A DNA stretch of 64,000 nucleotides from Polyangiaceae bacterium (GCA_016719945.1 JADJYE010000001.1:310001-374000), one strand, 5' to 3'; shown: positions 16,274 through 24,828, counted from the first letter of the stretch. Numbers and translations are program-made. Notes: generated from the letters alone by a model not told the origin.

Positions 16274-17257
16274 ATGCCGCGCGCGCCCTGGCTCCTCTTC
16301 TTCGTCCCGCTGCTGTCGAGCGGGTGCAGCGGCGAGAGCGAAGCCGTCGCGTCGGGGCGGCCGACGGGCTCGGTCGCGACCGCACCCGCGGGCGGTGGGC
16401 CCGAGGGCATCGCTCCGCCGATGCCTTCGGCGTCTCTCGAGCCCCTGCTCGTGCCGCCGCTGCCGTCGTCGGCCCCGCCGCCCGCGCCCAAGTGCCCAGC
16501 CGACATGGTGCTGGTGTGGCAGCCGGCCACTCGGGCCGGGCACTACTGCGTCGATCGCTTCGAGGCCGTGATGGTCGACGACGCGACCGGGCAGACGCTC
16601 TCGCCGTACTGGCCTCCCGAGGGCGGCAAGGCGGGCTACCTCGAGAAGGTGTGGACCGACCAGCGCGGCAGCGGCACGGCGCTCGAGCAGAGCATGCCGC
16701 TGCCGCCGCTCCCGGCGTGGCAGAAGCAGAAGAAGCTCAAGCCGCGCGCGGTGTCGAAGAAGGGCGTCATCCCTCAGGCGTACGCGAGCGGGAAGGATGG
16801 CGCGCTCGCGTGCGAGAGCGCGGGCAAGCGGCTGTGCACGATGGAAGAGTGGAAGCGCGCCTGTCGAGGCGAGGAGGATCGCGATTTCCCTTACGGCACC
16901 GCCTACCAACACGGGGTGTGCAACGTCGTCGGCGACGTTCATCCGGGCGTGCTGCTGTGGGAAAACCCGAGCATCAACCACACCGATCCGCGCTTCAACC
17001 TGGTGAAGGGCAACAAGGGCGCGGCGCTCTTGCGGCTGACCGGCGGCACGCCGACGTGCACGAGCCGCTGGGGCGACGACGCGATCTACGACATGGTCGG
17101 GAACCTCGACGAGTGGATCGACGACCCCGAGGGGACGTTCGTCGGGGCGTTCTACGCGCGCGGCCGACGCGACGGCTGCAACGCGAGGGTCACGAACCAC
17201 ACGTGGACGTACGCGGACTATTCGACCGGCGTCAGGTGCTGCAAGGCCGTGGAGTAG
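16274..17257 (+). CDS. FGE-sulfatase-domain lipoprotein
   Basis: This 327-residue protein starts MPRAPWLLFFVPLLSSGC, a clear lipoprotein signal. A Pro/Ala-rich linker of about 55 residues leads to a formylglycine-generating-enzyme-like (SUMF1/EgtB fold) domain. Landmarks are CPADMVLV, YCVDRFEAVMVD, ESAGKRLCTMEEWKRACRG, DMVGNLDEWIDD and the final YADYSTGVRCC. In myxobacteria most such proteins are not true sulfatase activators but binding or signalling modules. ATG 16274 is preferred because a longer upstream frame lacks a signal. The reaction, if any, is unknown. Confidence 0.85.
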   Translation: MPRAPWLLFFVPLLSSGCSGESEAVASGRPTGSVATAPAGGGPEGIAPPMPSASLEPLLVPPLPSSAPPPAPKCPADMVLVWQPATRAGHYCVDRFEAVMVDDATGQTLSPYWPPEGGKAGYLEKVWTDQRGSGTALEQSMPLPPLPAWQKQKKLKPRAVSKKGVIPQAYASGKDGALACESAGKRLCTMEEWKRACRGEEDRDFPYGTAYQHGVCNVVGDVHPGVLLWENPSINHTDPRFNLVKGNKGAALLRLTGGTPTCTSRWGDDAIYDMVGNLDEWIDDPEGTFVGAFYARGRRDGCNARVTNHTWTYADYSTGVRCCKAVE

Positions 17258-17262
17258 CCGGC

Positions 17263-18153
17263 CTACTGGATGCACAAGGGGTCCGCGTCGGTCGCGGGGT
17301 AGCGCAGCAAGGCCGCGAAGCACATCTCGTCGGTGGCGTCGGGTCCGAAGCGGATCGCGTCGTCGGTCGGGTTCTCCCAGCTGCAGGTGACCCGCACCCT
17401 CTCCCCGGCGGCGACGGTCAGCGGATCCTCGAACAGCGAATATTGCTGGTCGTCGAGCGTATAGGGCGCGTCGTGGACCAGCTGCTCCGTGCCGTCTGCC
17501 CGGACGACGTGGACGCGCATGTGGGTCCCGAGCGCGTGCATGTGAGGGGCGAGGCCGATGACGGTGCGCTCCCTCTTGAACGTGCAGTCGCCGCCGTGGG
17601 TGAGCTCGCCTCCGGCAGGAATGGAGAAGTCGATCGGGCCGGCGAAGATCGACTCGAGCAGGTGCTCGTCACCGTCGGGCGCTGCCTCCAGGATCTCGAC
17701 CCCGCTCGTGCCTGCGAGCACCTCGCTGCCAGGGTTGAAGACGTGGAGGTTCATGACGAGCCGGGTCCCCTTCGTCAGCTCGAACGCCGTCCCCGCCGGA
17801 AGCTCCAGGCCCTCCGTCCCGATACCCGCGGCGAACACCATCGAGTCTCCGAGCTCCGTGGCATCACACGGAACCACCCCGTCCTCGGCCGCGTACGAAT
17901 CCGCGATCCCCACCACGACGTGGTGGGTGCCTTCGGCGCTGACCGGCCTCAGGGCCGAGATCCGGACGTCCCGGTCCAGGGTGACGTAGTCGCAGAGGTA
18001 TCCCTCCGTCCCCGCCTCCAGCTCCCAGGTCGCGTCGACGAGGACCTCCCACGACTCGTCTCGCGGCGCAGCGTCGAAGGTGTCCTCACTGTGCGACCCG
18101 CAGGCCGCTCCCACCAAGCTGATCGCGGCAGCGATCGTTCGAGCGATGTTCAT
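17263..18153 (-). CDS. Copper type II ascorbate-dependent monooxygenase-like lipoprotein
   Basis: This 296-residue exported protein has a signal ending near VGAACGS, so it is probably a lipoprotein. It resembles peptidylglycine/dopamine monooxygenases (PHM/DBH). The N-terminal half has the paired His of the first copper site in EGTHHVVVGIAD. The C-terminal half has HMHALGTHMRVHVV, giving the HxH of the second copper site, and a Met ligand candidate in TDEMCFA near the end. CSWENPTDDAIRFGPDATDEMC is characteristic of bacterial members. It converges with the FGE-like gene, with a 5-bp gap. The substrate is unknown. Confidence 0.8.
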   Translation of the reverse strand: MNIARTIAAAISLVGAACGSHSEDTFDAAPRDESWEVLVDATWELEAGTEGYLCDYVTLDRDVRISALRPVSAEGTHHVVVGIADSYAAEDGVVPCDATELGDSMVFAAGIGTEGLELPAGTAFELTKGTRLVMNLHVFNPGSEVLAGTSGVEILEAAPDGDEHLLESIFAGPIDFSIPAGGELTHGGDCTFKRERTVIGLAPHMHALGTHMRVHVVRADGTEQLVHDAPYTLDDQQYSLFEDPLTVAAGERVRVTCSWENPTDDAIRFGPDATDEMCFAALLRYPATDADPLCIQ

Positions 18154-18288
18154 GTCCAGCCTCCCGACAGGCCTCATGGCAACCGCCGTGCCGAACAGAA
18201 TGTCTTCGCGTTCGTTCGATCGCGACGGGTGGGCTGTGCTCACGCGTGCATACGCTGTGCACGCAGCTGCACGCGGTCGACGCTCTTC

Positions 18289-18765
18289 TCAGCCCTCGCC
18301 GGACTCGAGCTTCGTCAGGCGCTCGAGCTCGGCCGCCTGGAAGCACCGCTCGCACAGCGCGCCGTGCTCTGTGAACTGCGTCGACGCCTGGGGCACCTGC
18401 TCGGCGCATCCGGCGCACGCGATCTTCACGACCTCTGGCTGACGCGGAGCCTCGCCTCGATACGCCGAGCCGCTCGGCACCACGGGCTGCGGCGGCGCTG
18501 CAGAGGTTTGCGCAGGCGCCAGCGCGCGCTGCAGCTCCTCGCTGATGTTCGCGCCGTCCACGACGCCGCGCGACACGAGGTGCGCGCCGAGCACCTGCAC
18601 GACCGTGTCGATCCGCTGCACCATCTCCCACAAGCGATCGTTCTCGCGCTCTAGCAGCTCGAGCCGCGTCTCGAGCTTGTCAGCGCTGTGGGCGACTCGA
18701 TGAATGTCCCTCGCTTGCCGGAAGTCGACGCCCAACAGCGCGTGGTACCAAGGATCGTTGGACAC
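18289..18765 (-). CDS. Coiled-coil protein with a C-terminal zinc ribbon
   Basis: This 158-residue protein starts on GTG at 18765. Residues 15-60 form a heptad-rich helix (SADKLETRLELLERENDRLWEMV), followed by a Pro/Ala linker. A four-Cys ribbon of the form CAGCAEQVP...LCERC near residues 120-145 probably binds one zinc. There is no signal peptide or membrane segment, so it is likely cytoplasmic. It lies just downstream of transketolase on the same strand. I do not recognise a named family. Confidence 0.7.
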   Translation of the reverse strand: MSNDPWYHALLGVDFRQARDIHRVAHSADKLETRLELLERENDRLWEMVQRIDTVVQVLGAHLVSRGVVDGANISEELQRALAPAQTSAAPPQPVVPSGSAYRGEAPRQPEVVKIACAGCAEQVPQASTQFTEHGALCERCFQAAELERLTKLESGEG

Positions 18766-18826
18766 GAGCCCCAGGCTACCTGCTTTGCCGAGCGCCGTCC
18801 TGGTTCGCCACAGCCTCGAACCGCCG

Positions 18827-20791
18827 CTACTTCGCGACAGCCTTCGACACGCGCGCCGCGATGCTCGCCGCGTCGAGGCCGTGGTGGCGCAAGACGTCTG
18901 CGTCGCCGCCCGAGACCGGGATCTCGGTGAGGCCGAGCTTGGTGAAGCCGAGGCCGGCGGGCCAGCCCTGGCTCGCGAGCGCGGCGGCGACGAAGTCCCC
19001 CTGGCCGCCCTGGACATAGTGGTTGTCGACGGTGAAGAGGTGCTTCTTGCCGGCCACCACCTGCGAGAGCCAGGCGCCGTCGACCTGGTTCAGCCAGGGC
19101 AAGTTGATGACCTGCGCCTCGATGCCTTGAGCGGCGAGCAGCTCGGCGGCGCGATAGGCCTCGCTGAGCATCACGATGCCGTAGGAGACGATCGCGACGT
19201 CTTTGCCCTCGCGCAGCGTGACGCCGCGGCCAAGGGTGGGCGTGTAGCCGGCCGGCAGCGTGAAGGGCACGACGTACGGGACGCTCACGATCCGGAAGTA
19301 CGCGCTGTCCTTCGTGGCCTCGGCGCACCAGCGCAAGAGCAGCGGCACCTCGGCCTCGCACGAGGGCTCGCACATCACCAGCCCGGGGGTGCCGCCGAGC
19401 GCCGAGATGTCGCGCACGCTCTGGTGAGAGTGGCCGGGGCCCCCGGGCAGCAGGCCCGCGAGCGACGCGACGTAGACGACCTTCGTGAGCTCGGTGGCGT
19501 TGTTGTAGATGTGCTCGTTGGGGCGCGTGGCGAGGAAGCACGCGAACGAGTGGCACAGCGGCAGATTGCCAGACAGGGCGAGCCCGCCCGCCATGCTCAC
19601 CATGTCCATCTCGGCGATGCCGCACTCGACGAAGCGCGTCGGGTGGGCCTCCTTGCTCGGGAGCTGGCCGGTGTCGACCATCAGATCCGCGTCGAGGACC
19701 ACCGCCTCGGGGTGATCGTCCATCAGCGACTTGAGCGCCGGGGCGTACGCGCCGATCAGGCGCTGCGGGACGGCGGACGGCGGCGCCGCGGGGCGCTCGA
19801 CCGTCTCGAGCTCGGGGCGCGTCTGGCCGAGCGCGTCGAAGCGCTTGTTGAGGCGATCGATCAGCTCCTGCGCGGCCTTGGTGTACGCGCTCGCCTCGGG
19901 GGCGCCGGAGTGGAAGCGGTAGTACGAGACGTCGGACTCGAGCGAGGTGTGCTCCATGAACGAGACGCCGCGGCCCTTGACGGTGTCGGCCAAGATCAGG
20001 TGCGGGCGGTCTTTCACGGACGACAGCTCGGACAGGGCGGCGGCGAACGCGCCGATGTCGTGGCCGTCGATGCGCTTCACGGCGCAGCCGAAGGCGGTAA
20101 ACTTGGCGACCAGATCGCCGAGGTCGCTCGTCTGCGCGACGAACGTGTCGCTCTGCAGCTTGTTGTGGTCCACGATGATGGTCAGCTCGTGCATCTTGAG
20201 GTTGCGCGCGCCGATCAGCGACTCCCAGTTCTGGCCCCCTTGCAGCTCGCCGTCGCCGGTCAGCACGAACACCCGACCCTCGCGGCCGGCGAGGCGGTTG
20301 GCGAGCACCATGCCCTTGGCCTTGGCGATGCCCATGCCGAGCGAGCCGGTGTTGGTCACGATGTGGGGGGTGCCCACGTCCGGGTGGCCCGGCAGGCCGG
20401 GCAGCTGGCGGAGCCGGTGGACGAGCTCGGGGTCGAGCCGGCCGAGGCCGATCAAGATCGAATACAGCGCCGGAGCGTCGTGGCCCTTCGACGAGAAGAA
20501 GAGGTCGCGCGGACCGTCGGTGCGGGCCGGGAAGGTGGGGGCGAGCGGCCCCTTCGGCAGGCGCAGCTCCTCGAGGTGGAGCCACGAGAGCAGATCGAGG
20601 CTGGAGAAGCTCGAGCCGATGTGACCCGAGCCGGCCCGCGCGATCATGTAGAGCGCGTTCACCCGGCAGAGGTCGGCGAACAGCGCCGCGCGCTCCGTCT
20701 TCGGGACGTTCAGCTCCCGGACCCGCGCGAGCGTCGACTGCGGGACGTAGTAGAGAGTGCCTTCGACCGCCGTACCTACCAGATCACCCAT
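18827..20791 (-). CDS. tkt: Transketolase
   Basis: This 654-residue thiamine-diphosphate enzyme moves two-carbon units between sugars in the pentose phosphate pathway. It shows the N-terminal substrate loop ARAGSGHIGSSFSSLD, FFSSKGHDAPALYS, TGSLGMGIAKAKG, and the cofactor motif GDGELQGGQNWE with a later DHN. The pyrimidine-domain catalytic Glu lies in FVECGIAEMDMVSMAGGLA. The N-terminal domain is shorter than in E. coli TktA and closer to archaeal or split forms, but both halves are fused here. Erythrose-4-phosphate from this pathway also feeds the DAHP synthase encoded in the window, though the two genes are far apart. Confidence 0.93.
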   Translation of the reverse strand: MGDLVGTAVEGTLYYVPQSTLARVRELNVPKTERAALFADLCRVNALYMIARAGSGHIGSSFSSLDLLSWLHLEELRLPKGPLAPTFPARTDGPRDLFFSSKGHDAPALYSILIGLGRLDPELVHRLRQLPGLPGHPDVGTPHIVTNTGSLGMGIAKAKGMVLANRLAGREGRVFVLTGDGELQGGQNWESLIGARNLKMHELTIIVDHNKLQSDTFVAQTSDLGDLVAKFTAFGCAVKRIDGHDIGAFAAALSELSSVKDRPHLILADTVKGRGVSFMEHTSLESDVSYYRFHSGAPEASAYTKAAQELIDRLNKRFDALGQTRPELETVERPAAPPSAVPQRLIGAYAPALKSLMDDHPEAVVLDADLMVDTGQLPSKEAHPTRFVECGIAEMDMVSMAGGLALSGNLPLCHSFACFLATRPNEHIYNNATELTKVVYVASLAGLLPGGPGHSHQSVRDISALGGTPGLVMCEPSCEAEVPLLLRWCAEATKDSAYFRIVSVPYVVPFTLPAGYTPTLGRGVTLREGKDVAIVSYGIVMLSEAYRAAELLAAQGIEAQVINLPWLNQVDGAWLSQVVAGKKHLFTVDNHYVQGGQGDFVAAALASQGWPAGLGFTKLGLTEIPVSGGDADVLRHHGLDAASIAARVSKAVAK

Positions 20792-20960
20792 GCTGCGCCT
20801 TCTTTGCCGGCCGAAAGTGCCGGCGCCGCGGAGGGTTAGCACGACCCAGGCCGAGGGACGAAACCTGTTGCGCCCGCAGGTGCCGCAGCGGCACCGTTCG
20901 GGGAGACGACCCGTCGTGTAGCATCGTCGAGCGCTTGGCTCGGGGCTCGTGGAGGCTTCT

Positions 20961-21833
20961 ATGCTCGTCGTCTCGCTCGATGAACCTGCGTTATCCGGGG
21001 CGTCCGACGCCCGCTGGGCGCTCGTGTACGCCACCGTCGACGCGCCGCTCGGCGTGACGCTCGATAGCTCGACGCGGCGCGTTCGCGCTCGTCGGTTGGG
21101 GCAGGGGATCCGGCGGCGGTGCACGTCGCGCGCGCGAGCGGTCCGAGCCGCGCTCAGGCCGACGCGCGTGCTCAGCGGGACGAGCGCGCTGCCCGAGGGG
21201 TTCGTGCTCGTCGGCTTCGCGTCCGACCACGACGTCCACGGCTCGTTCGTGGCCGGGTACACACCGACGGCGCGGCGCGGGCGCGTCACCAGCGCCACCG
21301 GGCGGCGGGTCGTCACCATCGACAAGCGCCCGGCCGCGCAGGTCTACAACGAGTGGCTCGATGGAGCGCTGTCCGACGTGATGCCCGCCGGTGGCAACGT
21401 GCTCGCGCGCACGACGATGCACCCGCTCGGCCGCATGATCGACAAGGTGGGGCAGGTCCCGCGCTACTTGCTGTCGCACCCCCACCAGATCCACGAGGAC
21501 GGCTCGCTCTCCTTCTTCACGGACCTCGCGCTCGGCGACGAGCTGTCGTTGATGCTCGGCAGCGACGATGCGCTGCTCGATCGCACCGACCAGGTCGCGG
21601 CTCGCGCCGGGCGCGGGGCGGGCGCGCTGCGCGGCGGGATCTTGATCTACTGCGCCGGGTGCGTCGGCGCGATCGGCGACAAGACGCCGCGGGTGGCGGA
21701 GCGCTTCTCGCAGCGGGTGCACCAAGCCCCGTTCATCGGCGCGTCGACCTACGGGGAGCAGGGCTGCTTCCTCGGGTCGACCACGAAGAACCGGCACGGC
21801 AACCTGATGTGCGACGCGATCCTGTTCGAGTAG
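20961..21833 (+). CDS. FIST-domain protein with a degraded N-terminal domain
   Basis: The C-terminal FIST_C sensory domain is clear: RRVVTIDKRPAAQVYNEWLDG, LSHPHQIHEDGSLSFF, ILIYCAGCVGAIGD, and GASTYGEQGCFLG near the end. The start fits FIST_N (ARWALVYATVDAPL), but residues 33-70 are an Arg-rich stretch unlike FIST_N, and the total of 290 residues is about 100 short. Weak FIST_N-like fragments appear in other frames around 21070-21140, which suggests deletion or frameshift. ATG 20961 is chosen because GGAGG lies 5 nt upstream. FIST proteins sense small ligands in signalling systems. The gene looks damaged. Confidence 0.72.
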   Translation: MLVVSLDEPALSGASDARWALVYATVDAPLGVTLDSSTRRVRARRLGQGIRRRCTSRARAVRAALRPTRVLSGTSALPEGFVLVGFASDHDVHGSFVAGYTPTARRGRVTSATGRRVVTIDKRPAAQVYNEWLDGALSDVMPAGGNVLARTTMHPLGRMIDKVGQVPRYLLSHPHQIHEDGSLSFFTDLALGDELSLMLGSDDALLDRTDQVAARAGRGAGALRGGILIYCAGCVGAIGDKTPRVAERFSQRVHQAPFIGASTYGEQGCFLGSTTKNRHGNLMCDAILFE

Positions 21834-21934
21834 CCCGAACCGGGCGCTCGCGCAAAATGTCGTCTGGGGTGTCACGCTCGGGCCCCCTGGTGGCTATTGC
21901 CCCCGAGCGCATCAGCGCTCAGAGAGGTTGAACC

Positions 21935-22051
21935 ATGAAGATCGTTCGTTCCGTAGCCCTGCTCCTGGCCCTCGCCCTGCCGTCGATGGCGTTCGCTTCG
22001 GACTGCCCTTGCGGCGAGAAGTGCCCCTGTCCAGACTGCCCCTGCCACTGA
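21935..22051 (+). CDS. 38-residue exported Cys-rich peptide, metallothionein-like
   Basis: A small gene encodes a peptide with a textbook Sec signal (MKIVRSVALLLALALPSMAFA). The short mature part is SDCPCGEKCPCPDCPCH, with six Cys and a terminal His in 17 residues. AGAGAGG lies 4-5 nt before the ATG, so translation is well supported. Closely spaced CPC motifs would bind soft metals such as Cu(I), Zn or Cd outside the cytoplasm. It ends 18 nt before the sigma-factor gene on the same strand, which suggests co-expression. I know no family that matches it; metal binding is an inference from composition. Confidence 0.72.
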   Translation: MKIVRSVALLLALALPSMAFASDCPCGEKCPCPDCPCH

Positions 22052-22069
22052 GCCGAGCGAAGCCGACGG

Positions 22070-22615
22070 GTGGATCCCTCCGAACGAAAGCGGCTCGGGC
22101 GCGCGATGTGCGCGCTGGCAGACGGCGATCGCGACGCGTTCGCAGCCGTCTTTCGTTCGGTGAAGCCGCTCCTGGATCGCTACGTCGCGAAGGTGGTGCG
22201 CGACCACGCCGCGCGAGACGAGATCGTCCAGGCGTGCATCGTCAAGCTCTTCGAGAGCGCCAGCAGCTTCGAGCCAGAACGCGACGCCGCCACCTGGGTC
22301 CTCGCGCTCGCGTCGTGGGAGGTCCGCTCGTTCCGGCGGGACCGAGCGAGGCAGCTGGGCCGGGTCGGCGGCGACCCGACGAGCGTCGCCAGCGAGCCTT
22401 CAGACGACCCCGAGGGCGGCGGCGCGCTCCGGGCGGAGATCATCGACGCCGTCCACGACTGCCTGGGCGAGCTCTCGGCCTTGGACCAGGAGGTCATCCT
22501 CACGACGCTCGCGGAGGAGCGTCCCCCAACCCCGACGTTTCGGAAGAGGCTCGAGCGCGCGCTCGCGCGCTTCAAGTCGAAGTGGATCGCCCGCTATGAA
22601 CACGACGCTTCCTGA
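22070..22615 (+). CDS. ECF-like RNA polymerase sigma factor
   Basis: This 181-residue sigma-70-family protein has a region-2-like helix, ARDEIVQACIVKLFESASSFEP, followed by DAATWVLALASWEVRSFRRDRARQ, and a region-4-like C-terminus, LGELSALDQEVILTTLAEERPPTPTFRKRLERALARFKSKW. Region 4 is short and the helix-turn-helix is weak, so it may be a divergent ECF factor. It follows the exported Cys peptide by 18 nt, and its end overlaps the next membrane-protein gene by 20 bp. This suggests a unit in which the membrane protein controls the factor. The GTG start at 22070 has no strong ribosome site. Confidence 0.72.
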   Translation: MDPSERKRLGRAMCALADGDRDAFAAVFRSVKPLLDRYVAKVVRDHAARDEIVQACIVKLFESASSFEPERDAATWVLALASWEVRSFRRDRARQLGRVGGDPTSVASEPSDDPEGGGALRAEIIDAVHDCLGELSALDQEVILTTLAEERPPTPTFRKRLERALARFKSKWIARYEHDAS

Positions 22616-23141
22616 TCTCGAACGGAGCGCACGACGAGCGTACGAGCTCGGGCGCGCGCGGCTCGGCGCCGCGCGGGGGGCGCTCGCGCTGGTCTTGCCG
22701 CTGGCCGCGGTGACGCTGCTCGGAGCGCCGGCGCTCCTCGCGCTGGTGCTCGGGGGCGGGCTCGCGGTGCTGTTCGGGTACGCGCAGTTCAAGGGTCAGG
22801 CGCTCGGGCGAGGGGCGCGCGTGGGCCTGCTCCTCGGCTCGTTTGGGGCGCTGGTCCCGGCGATGGTTCGCGCCTCCGGCGCGTGCTGCCTCGGCGCCTC
22901 GTGTGAGAGCACCTGCTTCACGGCCTGCGTCCTGATCGGGCTCTGCACCGGCGCCGTCGCTGCCGTGGTGGCCGCGCGAGATCCACGTCCTGTCGTTCAC
23001 GGCACCTCAGCGGCGGTCGTCATGTTGCTGGCGACGGGCCTCGGGTGCAGCGCGCTCGGGCTGGCCGAATTTCTCGGGGTCGCAGCCGGACTGACGGTCG
23101 GTGGAGCGTCCGGTGTCCTGCGCACGGTGCGCGCGACCTAG
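22596..23141 (+). CDS. Integral membrane protein with a Cys cluster, possible anti-sigma partner
   Basis: This 181-residue protein has about five to six hydrophobic segments (residues 27-45, 46-64, 75-92, 103-125, 138-155, 158-175). A Cys-rich loop, CCLGASCESTCFTAC, lies around residues 95-110, with a sixth Cys in IGLC. The ATG lies 20 bp inside the end of the sigma-factor gene. Membrane proteins that follow ECF genes often hold the factor inactive, and a Cys cluster could sense metal or redox state. No known anti-sigma domain is visible, so this role is inferred from position. Confidence 0.65.
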   Translation: MNTTLPDLERSARRAYELGRARLGAARGALALVLPLAAVTLLGAPALLALVLGGGLAVLFGYAQFKGQALGRGARVGLLLGSFGALVPAMVRASGACCLGASCESTCFTACVLIGLCTGAVAAVVAARDPRPVVHGTSAAVVMLLATGLGCSALGLAEFLGVAAGLTVGGASGVLRTVRAT

Positions 23142-23195
23142 GCCTCGCGGCGCGCGACCCGCTCCGCTCAAACGGGGGAGCGCCCCGTCAGCCTT

Positions 23196-23969
23196 TCAAG
23201 CAGCGATCAGGTCCATCAGAGACCGGCGATCGGAGAGCGCGATGACTTCAGAGAGGTCCCGGAGTCGATTCAAGTCTTCGGCCTTGTAGACGTCGACTCG
23301 ATCGTCGAACACGGTGACTCGCGTCTCGCTCCTGCCAGGGATGTTCAGGTCGTACCACCGGCGGAAGATCTCGTTGGCGAGGGTGTGCGCTTGCGACGCG
23401 TTCCCAGACGCTAGGCCGAGGATCGCGGAGGACGAGTGGGCGCCCTTGACGAGGAAGTCGACGCGGACCTTGGTCCCGTGCCGGCCCACGAGCTCGGGAC
23501 TAGGCTCGAACTCCAGGTCCGAATCGGCCAGGAGCTCCTCGAGATCCTCGCTGAACGAGCTCTGAAGCGAGCTTCGGCGGGTGTACGTGAGATCTGCCAC
23601 ACGCACGCAGGCTTGGCCGAGCATGACGACGCCTTCGATCAGCCCGCCGAGCTCGGTGAGGGGCCGCTCGAGTGCGCCGCCCGACTGCTTCACGCCGTAG
23701 ATCCTGAGCGCGTCCTCGACGAAGCGCTGCCTCTTCTTCGAGAGCCGGGGCCGCACCTGAACGTCGAGGAGCCAAGCGGTCGTCTGGCCGAGGTCGCTGA
23801 GCTTCAGTGTTGGGAAGAGCGGGTCCTCAGACACGACGAAGACATCGACCGAGCTGCCATCGGGATAGAGGAACGCAGTCTCGAGACGGAAGTGGCCCTT
23901 CGGCAGCTGGTCGACACCACGCACGAGGCGGTGCCCGTCGGTGTGCTCGTGGAGGTCTTCAAGATTCAT
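23196..23969 (-). CDS. DUF1828/DUF1829 domain protein
   Basis: This 257-residue soluble protein has an N-terminal DUF1828-type half (LETAFLYPDGSSVDVFVV, LKLSDLGQTTAWLLD) and a C-terminal DUF1829-type half (VDFLVKGAHSSSAILGLASG, FRRWYDLNIPGRSETRVTVFDD). Such two-domain proteins occur mostly on mobile and phage-related DNA, and their function is unknown. The ATG at 23969 overlaps the end of a tiny upstream frame by 4 bp. It converges with the membrane protein gene at 22596-23141. Confidence 0.8.
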   Translation of the reverse strand: MNLEDLHEHTDGHRLVRGVDQLPKGHFRLETAFLYPDGSSVDVFVVSEDPLFPTLKLSDLGQTTAWLLDVQVRPRLSKKRQRFVEDALRIYGVKQSGGALERPLTELGGLIEGVVMLGQACVRVADLTYTRRSSLQSSFSEDLEELLADSDLEFEPSPELVGRHGTKVRVDFLVKGAHSSSAILGLASGNASQAHTLANEIFRRWYDLNIPGRSETRVTVFDDRVDVYKAEDLNRLRDLSEVIALSDRRSLMDLIAA

Positions 23970-24082
23970 GAGGTAGCGTCCGGGCTCTCGAAGCTGGCTT
24001 CGCAGGTGATCCTGCCCAACTCGCAGAAGACGTCGAAGAGTTCGCGAAGCGACCTGCCGGAGAGGCCCGGTCGGTCGCTCAC
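23966..24082 (-). CDS. Possible small coupled ORF upstream of the DUF1828 gene
   Basis: A 38-residue frame from GTG 24082 ends in an ATGA overlap with the DUF1828 gene. Its sequence (SLRELFDVFCELGRITCEASFE) looks like an amphipathic helix and is not the low-complexity Arg/Pro sequence typical of false frames here. The frame is open further upstream but loses protein-like character. No family is recognised. It could be a leader or partner peptide, or noise. The next 197 bp (24083-24279) hold nothing I can identify. Confidence 0.3.
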   Translation of the reverse strand: MSDRPGLSGRSLRELFDVFCELGRITCEASFESPDATS

Positions 24083-24279
24083 CCCGTCCGGCAGGTTGCG
24101 GTCCGGGCAGCGCTCGGTTTGCAGCGCGTGCTTGTGGCTTCGGCCCGCGGGATGGTGGGCGGGGCCATCGACGTCGAGACGACAGATGGGCCCGCCCGGG
24201 CCGCCGCCGCGCTCTCGGCGCGCGACGGTGCTCTCGCGGTCGGCGCCCCTAAGGCCCGCGAATCGGGCGGCTCCGAGCG

Positions 24280-24828
24280 CTACGGCGAGGCGGGGGCGTC
24301 GGCCGGCCCGTCTTCCCGCATGGTGGCGACCTGCTCGTCCAGCTGCGCGATCATCTCGTCGGTCTGCGTTCGGTGGGGACAGTCGCGGGCGCTCTGCAGG
24401 TAGTCGGCCGCCGCGCCCTTTTGCCCCGCCGCCAGCTCGACGGCGGCGAGGTGGCAGAAGACGACGCTCCGCATGTTGTCGGTCCGCATGGGGCCGAGCG
24501 CAGCGCGCCGGAGGTGCTCTCGCGCCGCGCTCAGGTCGCCCGCTCGCTGCGCGACCGTGCCGGATAGAAACTCGAAGTAGCCCTTGTCCTGAGGGCGCAG
24601 CAAGCTCGTCACCCGGGTCTGCGCGAGCAGTCGCCTGACCCCTTCGTCGTCGCCGCGGAGGTGCGCCTGGAACGCCGCGTGCACGGTCCCATAGCGGAAG
24701 TAGCCCCAGATGAGCAGCGCCGGACACGGCAGCAACGCCCAGCCGAGCCAGTGACCCGCGCGAAGCTGGAAGGCCGCCAGCGTCGCGCTCAGGACGATCA
24801 GGAGGAGTCGGGTCGAGGTGCCGAACAT
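24280..24828 (-). CDS. Membrane-anchored TPR-like protein
   Basis: This 182-residue protein starts with two hydrophobic segments (LLLIVLSATLAAFQL and WALLPCPALLIWGYF). The rest is helical and TPR-like: FEFLSGTVAQRAGDLSAAREHLRRAA, then FCHLAAVELAAGQKGAAADYLQSA. It probably forms a small scaffold on the inner face of the membrane. No catalytic motif is visible. It is divergent from TerC, with an AT-rich intergenic patch (24891-24931) that probably holds promoters. Confidence 0.72.
   Translation of the reverse strand: MFGTSTRLLLIVLSATLAAFQLRAGHWLGWALLPCPALLIWGYFRYGTVHAAFQAHLRGDDEGVRRLLAQTRVTSLLRPQDKGYFEFLSGTVAQRAGDLSAAREHLRRAALGPMRTDNMRSVVFCHLAAVELAAGQKGAAADYLQSARDCPHRTQTDEMIAQLDEQVATMREDGPADAPASP

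Noticed and set aside
15037..18654. A plus-strand open frame of about 1,205 codons.
   Set aside because: It runs antisense through several well-supported genes and has an Arg/Ala/Gly-rich composition typical of shadow frames in high-GC DNA.
18704..20839. A plus-strand open frame of 711 codons.
   Set aside because: It is antisense to transketolase, whose motifs and length are complete.
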